Shown here in pieces: positions 60,593-64,000 of a DNA stretch of 64,000 nucleotides. This DNA comes from Heterocephalus glaber (lineage: Eukaryota; Chordata; Mammalia; Rodentia; Bathyergidae), in contig NW_004624783.1 in the NCBI RefSeq assembly GCF_000247695.1, forward strand, positions 1,925,616 through 1,989,615. The letters are read 5' to 3'. The translations under genes were made by a program, and so were the position numbers. The notes below the pieces were generated by a model. It had not been told where the DNA came from. It worked only from the letters and a program-made list of their open reading frames with translations, and ran no database searches. Within the stretch, counting starts at the first letter, position 1. Each line of letters opens with the position of its first letter.

Positions 60593-63500
60593 GTCACCAC
60601 CCCAGGTCTCTAAGGAGACCTGAGGTGACAACAACAACCTACACCTTCCCCGAGCTCTCTGGGTGATTCTGAAGCACATGGTATAAGAATAGCATTTTGT
60701 AAAAATACTTCCTATACAGCTGATTAAATAATCTAATGTGGTTTTCCCTCTAAAGAGGATTCATTTCTGCTTGCCACCTTTGCCAGCACAATTGTTTGAC
60801 GTTTTCTCTATATACTATGCCCCCATTAACACTATGGTCCAAGGAACCAGACCCTGGATCAGGTTGAAGCTCAGTTAACTCCAAGAGGATGAGGAGGTTA
60901 ATAAAGATCCAGCAGTCAAAACTGTAATTTAAATTTTCCCCACTGGGTGATACCATTGCTCCACTTTCTTTCTCCAGTGGGCTTCACAAGACTCAAAAGT
61001 CCTGACTTTTGTATTGATGGTTAGGGTAAATTTTGTCTTGACCTGCTTTTCATCCTTTGCTACAGACTTCGATTCAGACAGACAGTGACACAACGAGGAG
61101 CAAGTTCCCTGGGACAGAAGTTTACTCTCTCTTCTACAAGTTTTGGGGATATGTCTTTGTATTTGGCTAAAGAAGATGGTTACAGGTTTGAATAAAGAGT
61201 AGGATTAGTAACACTCAAGCTGGGCAAGGTTGACCGTGCCTTAGAAATGGGAAAGCCATTTTTCTGCCTTCTCTCTAAGCCCCAATGTAGAGATTATGCA
61301 GGCAGTGTAAAGAAAGATACCTGGTATTTGTTGATTGCTTCCTGTGTCCTGTATGTTTCTTTTTTCTTGGAAAGGAAAACTGCAGGCCTGAGGAAAATGA
61401 GGCTGAGAAAGAGAGAGCTCTCCAAACCCCAAATTTTTTCTGTGTATATTACCATCTCTCTGTTCACTGATTGTACTGATTACAAGGCCTATTTGGAAGC
61501 AAATCTGTCCTGGACAAACCAGTGGAGTACTCTGGCCTCTGCCCACACTCAAAAAGGAAAATTCTGAGCCTCTGGCTGCTGCGCCATGGACACAGAGTGA
61601 TTTACTTCCACTGCCATGGGCAGATCAGATAAAAAAATAGATGAGAGGAAGGGAAATGAAGGACTCTCTAATGAATGGACAAACATTGTCCTTAGCCACA
61701 GCTAAAATCAATAAAGCAAAAATAGATGGCATTTGAGAAAGCCAGGCTGAAGGCCTGCTAAGCAGAGAACCTCGTGTCTCCTCCAGTTGCCTAAGGACAT
61801 CTCCAGTCCCTCTTACACCTAGACTTCTGCTGCAGCTCCAGGGACGCTGGAGGGGCACCCAGTGAAAGCCACATGGGATACACGGAACACATGCTGACCT
61901 TGCCGTCTTTATTCCTTCCTTATGTGTAATGAGGGTGCAGCAGGATGGGATCCAGATTAGTTAAGGCCCGAAAAGAACTTAGAAGGGCTAAATTTAGAAA
62001 TTGGATAGTATCAAGTTGGTCCTGTTCTGAGTCTTTTGCCTTCCTGGTCTTCCATAACCCTCTCATGGGTTGAACAGCCTCATTTCTTTTCCTGAGATCA
62101 ACCTACATTATTAGCATCTATTTCTTCTATTCTGTGGCTCAGCCCTCCTCTCAGACACAAAATCCGAATAAACAAGACAAAAAGGGGGAAATGCAACTAA
62201 CCAACGACTGACTCGGGTGACATATGGCTCAGGGACTAGTATGGCTGGTTTGCTTGATACTAAATTGTGTTGAAGTCACTTAAAGGCACCATGAAAGGGG
62301 CGGTATTGCTGGGCTCCCTCCATGGCCACCCGTGAACTGCTCTTTGCCTCCGAATGACAGTTGTAGGTCCTTCTAGATGCGCTGGTCCCCTGTGGCCCCA
62401 GCCTGCATGTGCTGGCATCAGCCACACATCTGCTCATGCATGCATACACACTTGCTAGGCATCCACTATGTGCTCGGCTGCCTTCTGGCCACCAGAGGTC
62501 CCAGTGGTAGGTGCAACAGTGCACTTGGCCCTCACTGAGCTGATGTTCTACTAAAGGAGACAAACAAACAGATCAGATGGTGATGAGAGTCCAGCTGGTA
62601 GTAAATGTGAATGACCAAGGGCTTCCTGTAGGATTTATCTCCAGACTCCATGGTTTCCATGACTGCATCCTTGACCTCATCCTTTCCTCAATAATTCAGC
62701 ATTGGCTCCTGAAGAAGAGACCCAGAGATGCCCAAAGAAGGCAGTTTTCAGTGTCATCATTCTTTCTCAGGATGGATGGTAAGAAATTCCTGAGGCTCTG
62801 TCACTCTGGCTGAGGCTGGTGTTCAGAGGAGACTGGGGTTGGGAGCTGGGGGTCAACTCCCTGGTCACAGGTTGCTGCAGCACAAGAGAACCAAGCCTTC
62901 CCTTCCAGATGACAGGCTTGAAGCAGGACAGGCAAGGGAGCTTCTCTGACATCCCCTGCCAGCTACCAAGCATCTGTTTCCCACCCTCCCTATTTTCTGG
63001 AAATGAAAGTGTATGGAAAAATGGACAGTGTATTTGACTTTCTAAATTCCTGGTTCACCCATATATGGCTGTGCTTGAATCAACTTGGGACAGAGGATTT
63101 CTAAAGTCTCCCTACTCTGTATTTTGATGTAGCTCATGAAAGGTGGCAGGAATACTGCTCTCTATGCACTGGGAGATCCAGCAGGACTATTGTCCACATG
63201 ATAGCCATCATTCACCCATCATCTTTCATATGATAAGAACTGTGCCTGAATTATCTCATATTTTATAAGCACCCTTCAAGTTGGGGGTTCAGTTATGAGG
63301 AAATTGTGATTCAAGGGAGTTAAGTCACTCACCCAGGTGGCACACTGCAGGTAGCAGCTCTGAGATAACCTCAGACCTCCTTCACTCCAAAGCTATGTCT
63401 TTCTATGCTATACCACAAGTTGAATCCTGGAGAAAATGAGAACAGCGAACTAACTCATAACTTTTGCTCAAAAAATTGAAGTTTTGAGACTGTTAATGGC

Positions 63501-64000
63501 ATCCTGGGGTACCCAGGGGTCCCTTCCAGGCTCTCGTTGTACTGTTCAAAGAAAGCAAAAAATGTAGAGAGTTTACTAAAGGTGTTCAAGGTAAGAAAAG
63601 TAGGGAAAAGAAGTGCACAGAAAAGAAGTGCTCTGCAGAGTGAGTGTAGGCCAGTTAAGCTAGGAAAAGAAGTATGCCCTGCACAATGCAGCGCAGGCTT
63701 GGGGAGAAGTTCACAGTGACCAAGAGTTTAATAGTTGCCATCTCTTACAGCCCCCTTCTGACCTCAGATCCAGGCCGTCCTATCAAAAACCTGCTTGATC
63801 TTCTGCCAGAAGAACTGAAGATAAGATTCTCTGATTGAGATCAGGTACAGGGATCAGAAGTTGTTCTGCCAATGTGTCCTGGTCCTGATTGACAGGTCAT
63901 GCCTGCTTGCACAGCTGGTTTGCCACACCCTAATCTCTAGCCTCAAGACCACATTGTCTCAGCCTCCTGCTGGGATCCTCGTACTGGGATCCTGGCACTG
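60593..64000. other. Intergenic, no gene; old repeat fragments
   Basis: A probable L2-like fragment lies at about 62450-62590 (ccactatgtgctcggctgcc, ctgatgttctactaaaggag). A MIR-like minus fragment lies at about 63230-63400 (gaggaaattgtgattcaagg, gagttaagtcactcacccag). No coding exon was recognised. Confidence 0.45.

Overview
This is a window of mammalian nuclear DNA, from a rodent. Large introns with GT-AG borders, long gene-poor stretches and dense retrotransposon debris show that it is mammalian. The rodent call rests on 7SL-derived monomeric B1 SINEs and tRNA-derived ID-type SINEs, both rodent families. No B2 or B4 elements were seen. B1-ID composite elements are present, and the commonest SINE is an ID relative whose 3' end reads GGTACC before the A tail. 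Together these point away from mouse and rat to a non-muroid rodent. Beaver (Castor) is my best guess, at low to moderate confidence.

Only one protein-coding gene is supported: aldose reductase (AKR1B1 type, called Akr1b3 in mouse), on the plus strand from about 19.6 to 32.5 kb. All ten coding exons can be joined through canonical GT-AG introns into an uninterrupted 316-residue protein with the catalytic tetrad Asp44, Tyr49, Lys78 and His111. The promoter has a TATTTAAA box and two CCAAT boxes. About 1.1 kb upstream lie two tonicity-element matches and an AP-1/ARE-like site, arranged like the osmotic and stress control region known for this gene. One AATAAA signal ends the transcript. The protein is ordinary apart from Tyr at position 296, where the mammalian enzymes I know have Trp, and His at 118, where they have Pro.

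The left flank (1-19.4 kb) is intergenic. It holds ID-type SINEs, an MLT1-like LTR, MaLR-type LTRs, an LTR-like block between 19-bp direct repeats (3.3-3.8 kb), a deleted class III (ERVL-type) provirus on the minus strand (8.8-12.8 kb) with recognisable RT, RNase H, integrase and dUTPase segments, and a solo LTR at 17.2-17.5 kb.

The right flank (32.5-64 kb) is also gene-free as far as I can see. It holds an isolated LTR-plus-primer-binding-site stub of another retrovirus type (34.3-35.1 kb), several MaLR/ERVL-type LTRs (one inserted inside another at 44.4-45.2 kb), two L1 3' ends with clear target-site duplications, more SINEs, MIR-like fragments and short microsatellites. I found no convincing novel system. 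The most useful leads are the regulatory cluster, the two substitutions in the enzyme, and several retroelement rearrangements that can be checked exactly.
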